Assembly (NCBI RefSeq): GCF_007558865.1
Contig: NZ_VLPK01000002.1
Span: forward strand, 682,001 to 746,000
DNA from: Mucilaginibacter corticis
Lineage (GTDB): Bacteria > Bacteroidota > Bacteroidia > Sphingobacteriales > Sphingobacteriaceae
Length of the DNA: 64,000 nt
Reading direction: 5' to 3'
Under the pieces are notes generated by a model. That model did not search any database. It was not told the origin of the DNA and worked only from the letters and a program-made list of their open reading frames with translations. This document shows positions 54,308 through 62,660 of the stretch, in pieces. The position numbers and the translations under genes were made by a program. Position 1 is the stretch's first letter. The number at the start of each line of letters is the position of its first letter.

Positions 54308-54383
54308 CAGTTTGCAGTTTATAGTTTGCAGTTGGCCAGCTGCATTTACTGCAAACTGCCTGCTGCAAACTGCCCACTATAAA
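54308..54383. repeat. Inverted GCAGTTTGCAGTT-word repeat between hisG and hisD
   Basis: CAGTTTGCAGTTTATAG... TTTGCAGTTGGCC (54308-54340) complements ACTGCAAACTGCC... CTGCAAACTGCCCACTATAAA (54348-54383). The hisG stop TAG is inside the right arm (TATAGTGGGCAG). Confidence 0.75.
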
Positions 54384-55228
54384 ATTATTTTCTCAATCGG
54401 CATTACTACAATGCCCTGTGCACCGGCCTGTTTTAGCTGGCTTATACGGTCCCAGAAATCGCGCTCGGGGATTACGGTGTGTACTGCTACCCAACCTTCT
54501 TCTGCCAATGGCAAAACCGATGGGCTTTTTACGCCCGGCAGCAATTCCAAAACTCCCGGCAGGTTATCTTTTAGCACATTCAGTACCACGTATTTGGTTT
54601 CTTTAGCGCGCAGTACAGATTGAATGCGCTGCATCAACTCTTGCACCAGGTCATTACTTTCACTGCCTTTTGAGCCTATTAAAACAGCTTCAGAGGACAT
54701 TACATCAGCAAATGGTTTTAACCCGTTGCTTTTTAAAGTTCCGCCGGTTGATACCAGGTCGCAAATTGCATCGCTTAAACCCAAACCCGGAGAGATCTCG
54801 ACAGAGCCGGAAATAGTGCGGATATCCGCGTGTATATTTTGTTTTTGTAAAAACTTACCCAATATAACAGGGTAGGTGGTAGCTATTGATTTACCTTCAA
54901 GATGGGTAAGCTCTTTAATATCGCTGCTGTTGGTAATGGCTATTTTTAAATTGCACTTGCCAAAACCAAGGCGTTGCAGGTAGCTTACAGTTACTTCGGT
55001 TTCTTCGATCACGTTTTCGCCAACTATACCTAAGTCGGCGATACCATCCTGAACATATTCAGGGATATCGTCGTCACGCAGAAACAGGATCTCAAGCGGG
55101 AAGTTAGAAACGGGAGAGATAAGCGAGCTTTTGTAATTTTCAAAATTTAAGCCGCAATTTTTTAATAATTCAACGGATTTTTCGTTGAGCCGACCCGATT
55201 TCTGGATCGCTATTTTAAGTGTTTTCAC
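54377..55228 (-). CDS. hisG: ATP phosphoribosyltransferase, long form
   Basis: 283 aa, the HisG long form with a C-terminal ACT-like regulatory domain (about 205-283), so it does not need HisZ. PRPP-binding region DLVSTGGTLKSNGL near 155-168, and the opening LKIAIQKSGRLNEKSVELL is typical. First committed enzyme, normally feedback-inhibited by histidine through the C-terminal domain. First gene of the operon, about 160 nt after the predicted transcription start. Confidence 0.96.
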   Translation of the reverse strand: MKTLKIAIQKSGRLNEKSVELLKNCGLNFENYKSSLISPVSNFPLEILFLRDDDIPEYVQDGIADLGIVGENVIEETEVTVSYLQRLGFGKCNLKIAITNSSDIKELTHLEGKSIATTYPVILGKFLQKQNIHADIRTISGSVEISPGLGLSDAICDLVSTGGTLKSNGLKPFADVMSSEAVLIGSKGSESNDLVQELMQRIQSVLRAKETKYVVLNVLKDNLPGVLELLPGVKSPSVLPLAEEGWVAVHTVIPERDFWDRISQLKQAGAQGIVVMPIEKIIL

Positions 55229-55295
55229 TGATTGAATTTAAGAAACTATAATAAAAATTATAAACGGGGGTTGTTATTTCGCGTAGAAACATACA

Positions 55296-55358
55296 TTATC
55301 TAATCACCACAACGTGGTGATGGTGCAGATGAAGATGATGTAGTTGGTTAAGTCCCAT
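55296..55358 (-). CDS. Histidine operon leader peptide (20 aa, seven His)
   Basis: ATG 55358 to TAA 55296. The peptide reads MGLNQL, HH, L, H, L, HHHH, VVVIR: codons CAT CAT, CAT, then CAC CAT CAC CAC, i.e. seven His of twenty residues with four consecutive. It lies between the his promoter and hisG, too short for routine gene calling. The run of His codons overlaps one arm of a perfect hairpin. By the known logic of his, trp and leu leaders, ribosome stalling at His codons when histidinyl-tRNA is scarce would change the RNA fold. Confidence 0.85.
   Translation of the reverse strand: MGLNQLHHLHLHHHHVVVIR
55303..55321 (-). promoter_or_regulatory. Leader hairpin of the his operon
   Basis: ATCACCAC and GTGGTGAT form a perfect 8-bp stem around GTT, at the end of the leader coding region over the last His codons. 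No T-run follows, so it may be an anti-terminator, a pause site or part of a Rho-dependent switch instead of a classical terminator. The weaker TATAAT/ATTATA stem nearer hisG (about 55242-55260) has a T5 run. Confidence 0.6.
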
Positions 55359-55392
55359 TTTTATTATATAGTAAAACTATAGATAAGCGATG

Positions 55393-55423
55393 CAAATATA
55401 GGCAGTTGTTTGTAAAAACAAAA
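55393..55423 (-). promoter_or_regulatory. Promoter of the his operon
   Basis: Minus-strand TTTTG (55423-55419), 18-nt spacer, TATATTTG (55400-55393). An ideal Bacteroidota promoter; transcription would start near 55387, about 28 nt before the leader ATG. Confidence 0.75.
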
Positions 55424-55461
55424 TTATATAAGTTTTTTAAAACATTATAGCCAATTAACAC

Positions 55462-55509
55462 TCAAGACTGACTACAGACCACCCGCCACTGATCACTCAC
55501 TACTGTCCA
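55462..55509. repeat. ACTGAC/CACTCAC-word region after the glycosyltransferase-like gene
   Basis: Short repeated words (GACTGACTACAGACC, CCACTGATCACTCACTACTG). The stop codon of the minus-strand gene (55500-55502) lies inside it. Only one arm is visible; it resembles half of the inverted spacer repeats elsewhere. Confidence 0.4.
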
Positions 55510-57017
55510 TTGACACGCTCACCATTATATTCATAAACCGCGCCGTCCTTTAGGTTATAAAGCAAGTGCATTTTCTCAACTTTTTCAATATCATGTATAT
55601 TGATCAGTTCTGCGTTATCAAGCGTTTTAAACCAGATGTAGTAGTAATGTTTAACGTTAAAAAACTTTTCTACATCTTTTTGAAAGAAGTGGTGCGGCAC
55701 CAGTGTGGATGATATGCCTGTAAACAGATAAACGGCTTCGTCGGCATCAGAATATATGGGCACGCCGGGTTTGAAAATATGTTTATGTGTTTTTAAAAAT
55801 TGTACAAACGGAGAGGTATTCCAGCTATCGTCCGAGTAGCCGGGAACGCCGTAATCCATTTCGTCATCATATCGGTCCATATCTACCTTTAATGTAAAAT
55901 ACTCAAACGCAAGCATCATTACTACAGCAACTCCTGACAGTACATATTTAGCCTTTGATTTAATGGTTTTCAGCACATCAGGCACCCAACTGGTACATGA
56001 TATTAATAAAGGTATAAACATAGGCGACAACAGCCTGCTGTTTAGCCTTTCGAAACGCGAGAATGTTGCCAGCAAAATGATAAAGAGTCCATAAACTATG
56101 GTGAAAGCTATAATGATATTTTCATAGCTATTTATTTTACCGGTTAACGCTTTCCAGCCTAATAAACCAATAAGCGCAAACATAATAATAGCGGTAATCG
56201 GTATAGCGAAATGGTCTGCAAAATTGCCTATTGCACCCCAGTCGTTAAACACGGTGCCTGCGTAATACATGTTTTCGCCTAATGATGTTATTGATGGTTC
56301 GCGCGTGCCTGTGCTTAAGCCTGCGGTAAGGCGGTTATAGGCCAGGTTAGCTAATAACAAGGATATGGATAGCACACAAAACAGCGAAATGTGTTTTATT
56401 TTACGCTGGATGGTCAATTTATCATCCAGCAGTAACATCAAACCGCCGGTGCCTATTAAGGTAATACCGGCATAACGGGTAATACATGCCAAAGCCGCCA
56501 CCAGGATCATCATGAGCAGCCTGAATGTGGTTTGCTTTTGAAGATAATGGTGGTAGGCCATTATAAATATCATTACCTCCAGTATAAACAAGGTTTCAGA
56601 CCATAAAAAGCTGTAGATCTGAAGTAAGGCAGGGCTCAATATAATAGCAATCAGAATGAGCCATTTATAAATAATAGAATGGGTAATGAATTTAGACAGC
56701 ATCCAGCCGGTCACCAATATCACCGTAGCGAACAAACACGAATTTATAACACCGCCTGCTGTAAACGGATCGACCCCTGTAATAAACTGTATAACAGCTA
56801 AAAACGTAGGGTAAAACACCGGGAAAAAAACCAGCGGCGTTTTATTGAATGTCATGATAGAAAAGTGTGCCTGGATATTATTGGCCGTACTGGCATACAT
56901 GATCGAATCTGGAGAGATACCTACACCGCTATATTTGGTAAACAGGTGAATGGCGTAAAAACCAATTGCTGCAGCTATTATCGTATCTAAATGTTTAAGG
57001 TATCGGGATGCCGGCAT
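55500..57017 (-). CDS. Polytopic membrane protein, GT-C glycosyltransferase-like
   Basis: 505 aa with about ten to eleven transmembrane helices in the first 400 residues and a soluble C-terminal domain of about 115 residues. The first loop after TM1 contains SPDSIMYASTANNIQ, with an acidic residue placed as in GT-C enzymes that use polyprenyl-phosphate sugars, and ITRYAGITL is reminiscent of GT39/GT83 proteins. The donor and acceptor cannot be inferred. Downstream of gmhB in the same orientation, so an envelope glycan role is plausible. Confidence 0.65.
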   Translation of the reverse strand: MPASRYLKHLDTIIAAAIGFYAIHLFTKYSGVGISPDSIMYASTANNIQAHFSIMTFNKTPLVFFPVFYPTFLAVIQFITGVDPFTAGGVINSCLFATVILVTGWMLSKFITHSIIYKWLILIAIILSPALLQIYSFLWSETLFILEVMIFIMAYHHYLQKQTTFRLLMMILVAALACITRYAGITLIGTGGLMLLLDDKLTIQRKIKHISLFCVLSISLLLANLAYNRLTAGLSTGTREPSITSLGENMYYAGTVFNDWGAIGNFADHFAIPITAIIMFALIGLLGWKALTGKINSYENIIIAFTIVYGLFIILLATFSRFERLNSRLLSPMFIPLLISCTSWVPDVLKTIKSKAKYVLSGVAVVMMLAFEYFTLKVDMDRYDDEMDYGVPGYSDDSWNTSPFVQFLKTHKHIFKPGVPIYSDADEAVYLFTGISSTLVPHHFFQKDVEKFFNVKHYYYIWFKTLDNAELINIHDIEKVEKMHLLYNLKDGAVYEYNGERVNGQ

Positions 57018-57059
57018 ATTATTAAATATTACTACTTAATTATTATAATATTCATAACT

Positions 57060-57098
57060 ATAGACAGCAGGAAATACTTGATATTTTCCGCTATCTAT
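57060..57098. repeat. Hairpin between gmhB and the glycosyltransferase-like gene
   Basis: ATAGACAGC..GGAAATA pairs imperfectly with TATTTTCC..GCTATCTAT. An A/T run lies on one side only (57099-57106), on the upstream side for the minus-strand genes, so it is not a normal terminator for them. Confidence 0.5.
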
Positions 57099-57146
57099 AA
57101 AAAAAACTTTGTACTCGTAACTCGTTAACGTCGATATTGTTTTGAA

Positions 57147-57638
57147 TTAATCGATCAAATCCAGTACAGTACTTATAGGCTGGTCGCTGTCAATCAATAT
57201 GCCTTTTACGCCAGCGGCTGTACCTGCTTCAACATCGCGTTCCCTGTCGCCAATAAAATAAGACTTTGACGGATCAAGATCATATTTCTCTATTCCCTGT
57301 AATAATAAGCCCGGTTTAGGTTTGCGGCAATCGCAATCGCCGGTAAAATTTGGGTGATGCGGGCAGTAAAAAAAATCGGTTATTTCTACGCCGTGTTCCT
57401 GATAGGTTTCTTTGAGCAGGCTGTGCATTTTTGCTAGTTCTGCTTCAGTATACCAGCCTTTGGCTAATCCGCCCTGGTTGGTAGCCACTAAAAGCAGGTA
57501 ACCTTTATCCTGCAAGGCTTTTAAAGCCTCAAAATTATCAAGGATGTGAAAATCCTCTATCCGGGTAACATAATCGCCCATTTCACGGTTCAATACACCG
57601 TCGCGATCTAAAAAAACAGCTTTATTTTTTGCAGACAT
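57147..57638 (-). CDS. gmhB: D-glycero-manno-heptose 1,7-bisphosphate 7-phosphatase
   Basis: 163 aa HAD-IIIA phosphatase: FLDRDGVLNRE (Asp11 and Asp13), ATNQGGLAKGWY, the zinc loop CPHHPNFTGDCDCRKPKPG and YFIGDRERDVEAG. The zinc loop is typical of GmhB and of the HisB phosphatase group. It removes phosphate from heptose bisphosphate in lipopolysaccharide core synthesis. It is close to, but separate from, the his operon, whose HisB already has the histidinol-phosphatase domain, so GmhB is the better call. Confidence 0.88.
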   Translation of the reverse strand: MSAKNKAVFLDRDGVLNREMGDYVTRIEDFHILDNFEALKALQDKGYLLLVATNQGGLAKGWYTEAELAKMHSLLKETYQEHGVEITDFFYCPHHPNFTGDCDCRKPKPGLLLQGIEKYDLDPSKSYFIGDRERDVEAGTAAGVKGILIDSDQPISTVLDLID

Positions 57639-58131
57639 TAATTATAAATTTCGGCTAAATTACAAAATGAAATTTTAACAGCTTAAAAAGGGAATTAAGC
57701 GCAAAAAAATAATAGGGAGTATCATAAGTTTATTTTGTGATATTTTAACAAAACTCAAATAATACATCAAATAAAATAATACGCTTAATAAAGACAATAT
57801 TCCATTAATGTAAGAATGCTATTTAGAATAATTCAAAATAAAATAGCGCAGAAAATCACTTAAGCCTAATTACATTTTGTTATAAAATGGGCGGTGAAAT
57901 TGAATTTTGTATATCGATGCATTAATTGCAATAAAAAACTGTATATGATATAGGTCATTGATTTTGCGAAAATTTAATTGAAATTGCTCGAATTTTATTA
58001 AATTCAAAATTAATATAAGCAATATCTGTAACTTTTTAATATAATCCCAAAAATTTATAATTATATCGCAAAAAAACTTTAGATTTTGTAATTTCGTGGT
58101 TACAACATTTATAAACCCGTTTGTAATAGCG
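57639..58131. other. 493-bp AT-rich gap between gmhB and gltB
   Basis: No coding frame or RNA gene recognised. It should carry the promoters of the two divergent genes: TAATTTCG (58089-58096) 35 nt before the gltB ATG and TAATTTAG (minus strand, 57655-57662) before gmhB. Each is one mismatch from TAnnTTTG, and each directly follows TTTTG or TTTG. A GAATTT-TATT-AAATTC palindrome lies near 57990. The length and AT content suggest regulation of gltB. Confidence 0.4.
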
Positions 58132-61100
58132 ATGGATCAGAACGAAAGCACACAACAGGGTCTTTACAGGCCGGAATTTGAACATGACTCTTGCGGAACA
58201 GGTTTTATTACCAATATTGATGGTCATAAAACCTACCAGATAATTGATGATGCCTTAACCATGTTAGAAAACATGGAGCACCGTGGGGCCTGCGGTTGCG
58301 ACCCGGATTCGGGTGATGGTGCAGGTATTTTAATACAAATACCGCACGAATTTTTAATGGAAGAATGCTCTAACCTGGAGATCAGCCTGCCTGAGCCGGG
58401 AGAGTATGGTGTAGGGATGATCTTCCTGCCTAAAGAATCTCCGCTTAAAAAAGCTTGCCGCATGGCAATCGATAATGCCATTGAAAAATTAGGCTTGCAC
58501 AAGCTGGGATATCGTAAGCTTACAGTTAACAGCTCGGTAATTGGTGAAACAGCGCGCAGCGCCGAACCGGATGTCGAGCAATTATTTATTGCCCGCCCGC
58601 AGTACATTACTAACGATGAAGATTTTGAACGTAAATTATACGTATTAAGAAGGTATATTAATAAAACCATTACAGAAACCATCCCCGGTGCACGTAATGA
58701 TTTTTACTTTACTTCTTTATCATGTAAAGTTATTATATATAAAGGCCAATTAACTACTTACCAGGTACGCCAGTACTATACAGATCTGAATGATCCGCGT
58801 ATGGCTTCGGGTATGGCCGTTATTCACTCACGTTTCTCAACCAATACGTTCCCGTCATGGAAACTGGCACAGCCTTTCCGTATGATAGCGCATAATGGTG
58901 AGATCAATACCCTTACCGGTAACTTAAACTGGTTCTATTCGGGCTTGAAATCATACGCGTCGGCATATTTTACTGCCGAAGAAATGGAGATGTTACTGCC
59001 TGTAGTAGATAACAACCAGTCTGACTCTGCCTGCCTTGATAATATTATAGAGATATTACAACACACCGGCCGTTCATTACCGCATGTAATGATGATGCTG
59101 ATCCCTGAAGCATGGGACGGCAACGAGCAAATGGATCCGGTTAAAAAGGCATTCTATGAATTCCATGCTACTTTAATGGAGCCATGGGATGGCCCTGCTG
59201 CCGTTAGCTTTACCAATGGTAAACTGGTAGGTGCCGTGTTAGACAGAAATGGTTTACGCCCGTTACGTTATACTATAACTAATGACGGTCGTGTTATCGC
59301 CGCTTCTGAAACCGGTGTTTTAAAAATTGACGAATCAACTGTTGTAAGCAAAGGTCGTTTACAGCCGGGTAAAATGTTATTGATTGATACCGAACACGGT
59401 GTGATCATTACCGACGAAGAAATTAAACAACAGGTAGCCTCTCGTCAGCCTTACGATCGTTGGCTCGAGAACTACAAAATAAAACTGGAAGACCTGGCGC
59501 AGCCACGTTTAGCTTTCGCTAACTTGAGCCCAGATTCGGTTTACCGCTACCAGCAGGTATTTGGCTACAGCCGTGAGGATATCGATACCATTATCAAGCC
59601 AATGGCTTTGGATGGTAAAGAGCCTATCGGTTCAATGGGTACAGACGTGCCTTTGGCTATCCTGTCAGACAAGCCACAGCATTTATCAAGCTACTTTAAG
59701 CAATTCTTTGCCCAGGTTACCAACCCGCCTATCGACCCGATACGTGAGCGTATGGTAATGAGCCTGGCTACCTTTATTGGTAACAACGGTAACCTGCTTG
59801 ATGAGGATAAAATGCATTGCCATTGCGTAACGCTTAAACATCCTATCCTTAAAAACCATCAGTTAGAAAAACTGCGCAGTATTGATACCGGCATGTTCCA
59901 TGCTAAAACGCTGCAAACATATTTCAATGCCGACGGTAACCCCGGTTCATTACAAAAAGGTATAGAACGGATCTGCCGTTATGCAGAAGACGCGGTAGCG
60001 GATGGTTTTGAAGTATTGATCCTGTCCGACCGTGCATTGGATTCAGAACACGCGCCGATACCTTCATTATTGGCAGTATCAGCCGTGCATCACCACCTGA
60101 TCAAAAAAGGATTACGTGGCGCGGTAGGTATTGTTGCCGAAGCAGGCGACGTTTGGGAAGTACATCATTTTGCCTGTTTACTGGCGTTTGGTGCTACCGC
60201 TATTAATCCATACCTGGCGCAAGCTACTATTGAAACTTTAAAAGACAGCGGCGCGCTTGACACAACGCTTGATATAAAATACCTGTTAAAGAACTATGTA
60301 AAATCTGTGAATGATGGCTTGTTGAAGATCTTCTCAAAAATGGGTATCTCAACTTTACAGTCATACCATGGATCACAGGTGTTCGAAATTCTAGGTCTTA
60401 ACAAAGCTGTAGTTGAAAAATATTTCTGCGGCGCGGTAACCCGTATAGGTGGTTTAGGCTTAGACGAGATTGCCCGTGAAGCGCTTTGCAAGCATAAATT
60501 TGGTTTTGACGTAAAAAGCGAAGACCATTTATTGCCCGAAGGCGGTATCTATCAATGGAAACGCCGTGGCGAAGAGCACTTGTTTAATCCAACAACCATT
60601 CACTTATTACAACACGCTACCCGTAGTAACGATTATAACATTTATAAAAACTACGCTAAAGCTATTAATGAGCAAAGCGAGAAACATTATACCATCCGTG
60701 GTTTGTTAGACTTTGCGCATCACCGTGAGGCTATCTCTATTGACGAGGTTGAACCTGCAGAAAACATCATGAAGCGCTTTGCTACAGGTGCAATGTCATT
60801 CGGTTCGATATCGCATGAGGCTCATAGCACTATGGCTATCGCCATGAACCGTATTGGCGGCCGCAGTAATACCGGCGAGGGTGGTGAAGACGAGATCCGT
60901 TATACACCATTAGCAAACGGCGATTCTATGCGTTCGTCTATCAAACAAGTGGCATCAGGCCGTTTTGGGGTGACCTCAAATTACCTGACCAATGCAGACG
61001 AGTTGCAAATTAAAATGGCGCAAGGTGCAAAACCGGGCGAGGGTGGACAGCTACCGGGCCACAAAGTTGACGACTGGATCGCTAAGACCCGTCACTCAAC

Positions 61101-62655
61101 TCCGGGTGTTGGTTTGATCTCTCCGCCGCCGCACCATGATATTTATTCTATCGAGGATCTGGCACAGCTGATCTTCGACCTTAAAAATGCTAACCGCCAG
61201 GCGCGTATTAACGTTAAGTTGGTATCAAAGGCCGGTGTAGGTACTATCGCGGCAGGTGTTGCCAAAGCACATGCCGATGTGATCCTGATCGCAGGTTATG
61301 ACGGTGGTACAGGTGCATCGCCAATTAGCTCAATTAAACATGCAGGCCTACCATGGGAACTTGGTTTAGCCGAAGCACATCAGACACTGGTACGCAATAA
61401 ACTGCGCAGCCGCGTGGTGTTACAAACAGATGGTCAGTTAAAAACCGGTCGTGACCTTGCCATAGCAGCCCTGATGGGTGCCGAGGAGTGGGGTGTGGCT
61501 ACAGCAGCCCTAGTTGCAGGCGGTTGTATCATGATGCGTAAATGCCATCTGAATACCTGCCCTGTTGGTGTTGCTACCCAGGATCCTGAATTGAGGAAAC
61601 TATTCTCTGGTAAACCTGAGCATATCGTTAACCTGTTCAGGTTCCTTGCCGAAGAGCTTCGCGAGATCATGGCCGAATTAGGTTTCCGTACCGTTAATGA
61701 AATGGTTGGCCGCGTTCAGTTTCTGAAAGTAAAAGATAACGTGAAGAGCTGGAAAGCTAAAAAAGTTGATCTTTCAGGCATACTGCACCCTGTAAATAAT
61801 GCCAAAGACATGACGCTGTACAACAGCGAAAAACAAGATCATGGCATGGACGCTATTATCGACTGGAAATTATGGGAAGACGCGAAACCTGCATTGGCTG
61901 ATAAAACTCCGGTATTTGGTACTTATGATGTGATTAACACCGACCGTACCATTGGCGCGCTGTTATCAAACGAGATATCAAAAATTTATGGATCTGCTGG
62001 ATTACCTGACAATACCATTAACTACAAATTTAAAGGCTCTGCCGGCCAAAGCTTTGGTGCATTTGCAGCCAAAGGTGTTTCTTTCGAACTGGAAGGCGAG
62101 GGTAATGATTATGTAGGTAAAGGTTTATCAGGAGCGCAACTGGCTGTTTACCCGGCTACCGAAGCAACTTTCGTGGCAGAGGATAACATCATCATCGGTA
62201 ACGTTGCCTTGTATGGCGCAACCTCTGGTGAGTTGTTTATCAGCGGTATGGCCGGTGAGCGTTTCGCGGTGCGTAACTCGGGCGCTACTACAGTTGTTGA
62301 AGGTATCGGCGACCATGGTTGTGAGTATATGACAGGTGGCCGTGCGTTAATATTAGGTAAAACCGGGCGTAACTTTGCCGCAGGTATGAGCGGTGGTATT
62401 GCCTGGGTCTATGATGTTGACGGTACCTTCGACGAAAACTGCAACAAAGAGATGGTTGACCTTGACCCGCTTTCTGCTAAGGACGAAGAAGAAATTTTAA
62501 CCTTGTTACGTAAGCACATCAGCTTAACCAAAAGCAAGCTGGCTCAAAACATCGTTAAAAACTGGAATGAGGCATCAACCAAATTCATCAAGGTATTCCC
62601 TCGTGAGTACAAAAAAGTATTGGAAAAATTAGAGTATCAAACTATCAGCAAATAA
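58132..62655 (+). CDS. gltB: Glutamate synthase large subunit
   Basis: 1507 aa from ATG 58132; a GTG at 58096 would add 12 residues but lies in the -7 box. The N-terminal amidotransferase nucleophile is Cys21 (HDSCGTGF), exposed after removal of a short propeptide as in other GltB proteins. Central domain and FMN-binding synthase domain (about 780-1200, with GYDGGTGASPISSIKHAG), the 3Fe-4S cluster Cys motif CHLNTCPVG near 1140 and a C-terminal beta-helix domain (about 1250-1490, with repeated GA..G patterns). It transfers amide nitrogen of glutamine to 2-oxoglutarate. gltD follows after 5 bp. Confidence 0.96.
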   Translation: MDQNESTQQGLYRPEFEHDSCGTGFITNIDGHKTYQIIDDALTMLENMEHRGACGCDPDSGDGAGILIQIPHEFLMEECSNLEISLPEPGEYGVGMIFLPKESPLKKACRMAIDNAIEKLGLHKLGYRKLTVNSSVIGETARSAEPDVEQLFIARPQYITNDEDFERKLYVLRRYINKTITETIPGARNDFYFTSLSCKVIIYKGQLTTYQVRQYYTDLNDPRMASGMAVIHSRFSTNTFPSWKLAQPFRMIAHNGEINTLTGNLNWFYSGLKSYASAYFTAEEMEMLLPVVDNNQSDSACLDNIIEILQHTGRSLPHVMMMLIPEAWDGNEQMDPVKKAFYEFHATLMEPWDGPAAVSFTNGKLVGAVLDRNGLRPLRYTITNDGRVIAASETGVLKIDESTVVSKGRLQPGKMLLIDTEHGVIITDEEIKQQVASRQPYDRWLENYKIKLEDLAQPRLAFANLSPDSVYRYQQVFGYSREDIDTIIKPMALDGKEPIGSMGTDVPLAILSDKPQHLSSYFKQFFAQVTNPPIDPIRERMVMSLATFIGNNGNLLDEDKMHCHCVTLKHPILKNHQLEKLRSIDTGMFHAKTLQTYFNADGNPGSLQKGIERICRYAEDAVADGFEVLILSDRALDSEHAPIPSLLAVSAVHHHLIKKGLRGAVGIVAEAGDVWEVHHFACLLAFGATAINPYLAQATIETLKDSGALDTTLDIKYLLKNYVKSVNDGLLKIFSKMGISTLQSYHGSQVFEILGLNKAVVEKYFCGAVTRIGGLGLDEIAREALCKHKFGFDVKSEDHLLPEGGIYQWKRRGEEHLFNPTTIHLLQHATRSNDYNIYKNYAKAINEQSEKHYTIRGLLDFAHHREAISIDEVEPAENIMKRFATGAMSFGSISHEAHSTMAIAMNRIGGRSNTGEGGEDEIRYTPLANGDSMRSSIKQVASGRFGVTSNYLTNADELQIKMAQGAKPGEGGQLPGHKVDDWIAKTRHSTPGVGLISPPPHHDIYSIEDLAQLIFDLKNANRQARINVKLVSKAGVGTIAAGVAKAHADVILIAGYDGGTGASPISSIKHAGLPWELGLAEAHQTLVRNKLRSRVVLQTDGQLKTGRDLAIAALMGAEEWGVATAALVAGGCIMMRKCHLNTCPVGVATQDPELRKLFSGKPEHIVNLFRFLAEELREIMAELGFRTVNEMVGRVQFLKVKDNVKSWKAKKVDLSGILHPVNNAKDMTLYNSEKQDHGMDAIIDWKLWEDAKPALADKTPVFGTYDVINTDRTIGALLSNEISKIYGSAGLPDNTINYKFKGSAGQSFGAFAAKGVSFELEGEGNDYVGKGLSGAQLAVYPATEATFVAEDNIIIGNVALYGATSGELFISGMAGERFAVRNSGATTVVEGIGDHGCEYMTGGRALILGKTGRNFAAGMSGGIAWVYDVDGTFDENCNKEMVDLDPLSAKDEEEILTLLRKHISLTKSKLAQNIVKNWNEASTKFIKVFPREYKKVLEKLEYQTISK

Positions 62656-62660
62656 TATAG

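Noticed and set aside
47409..54383. Repeated words taken for a CRISPR array
   Set aside because: Repeats are inverted, short, irregular and without unique spacers of constant length; no cas genes.
55228..55300. Classical intrinsic attenuator terminator before hisG
   Set aside because: No GC-rich stem followed by a T-run is visible; only a weak A/T stem, so not annotated as a terminator.
58036..58227. Minus-strand frame overlapping the start of gltB
   Set aside because: Shadow of gltB and its AT-rich upstream region; no family or start context.
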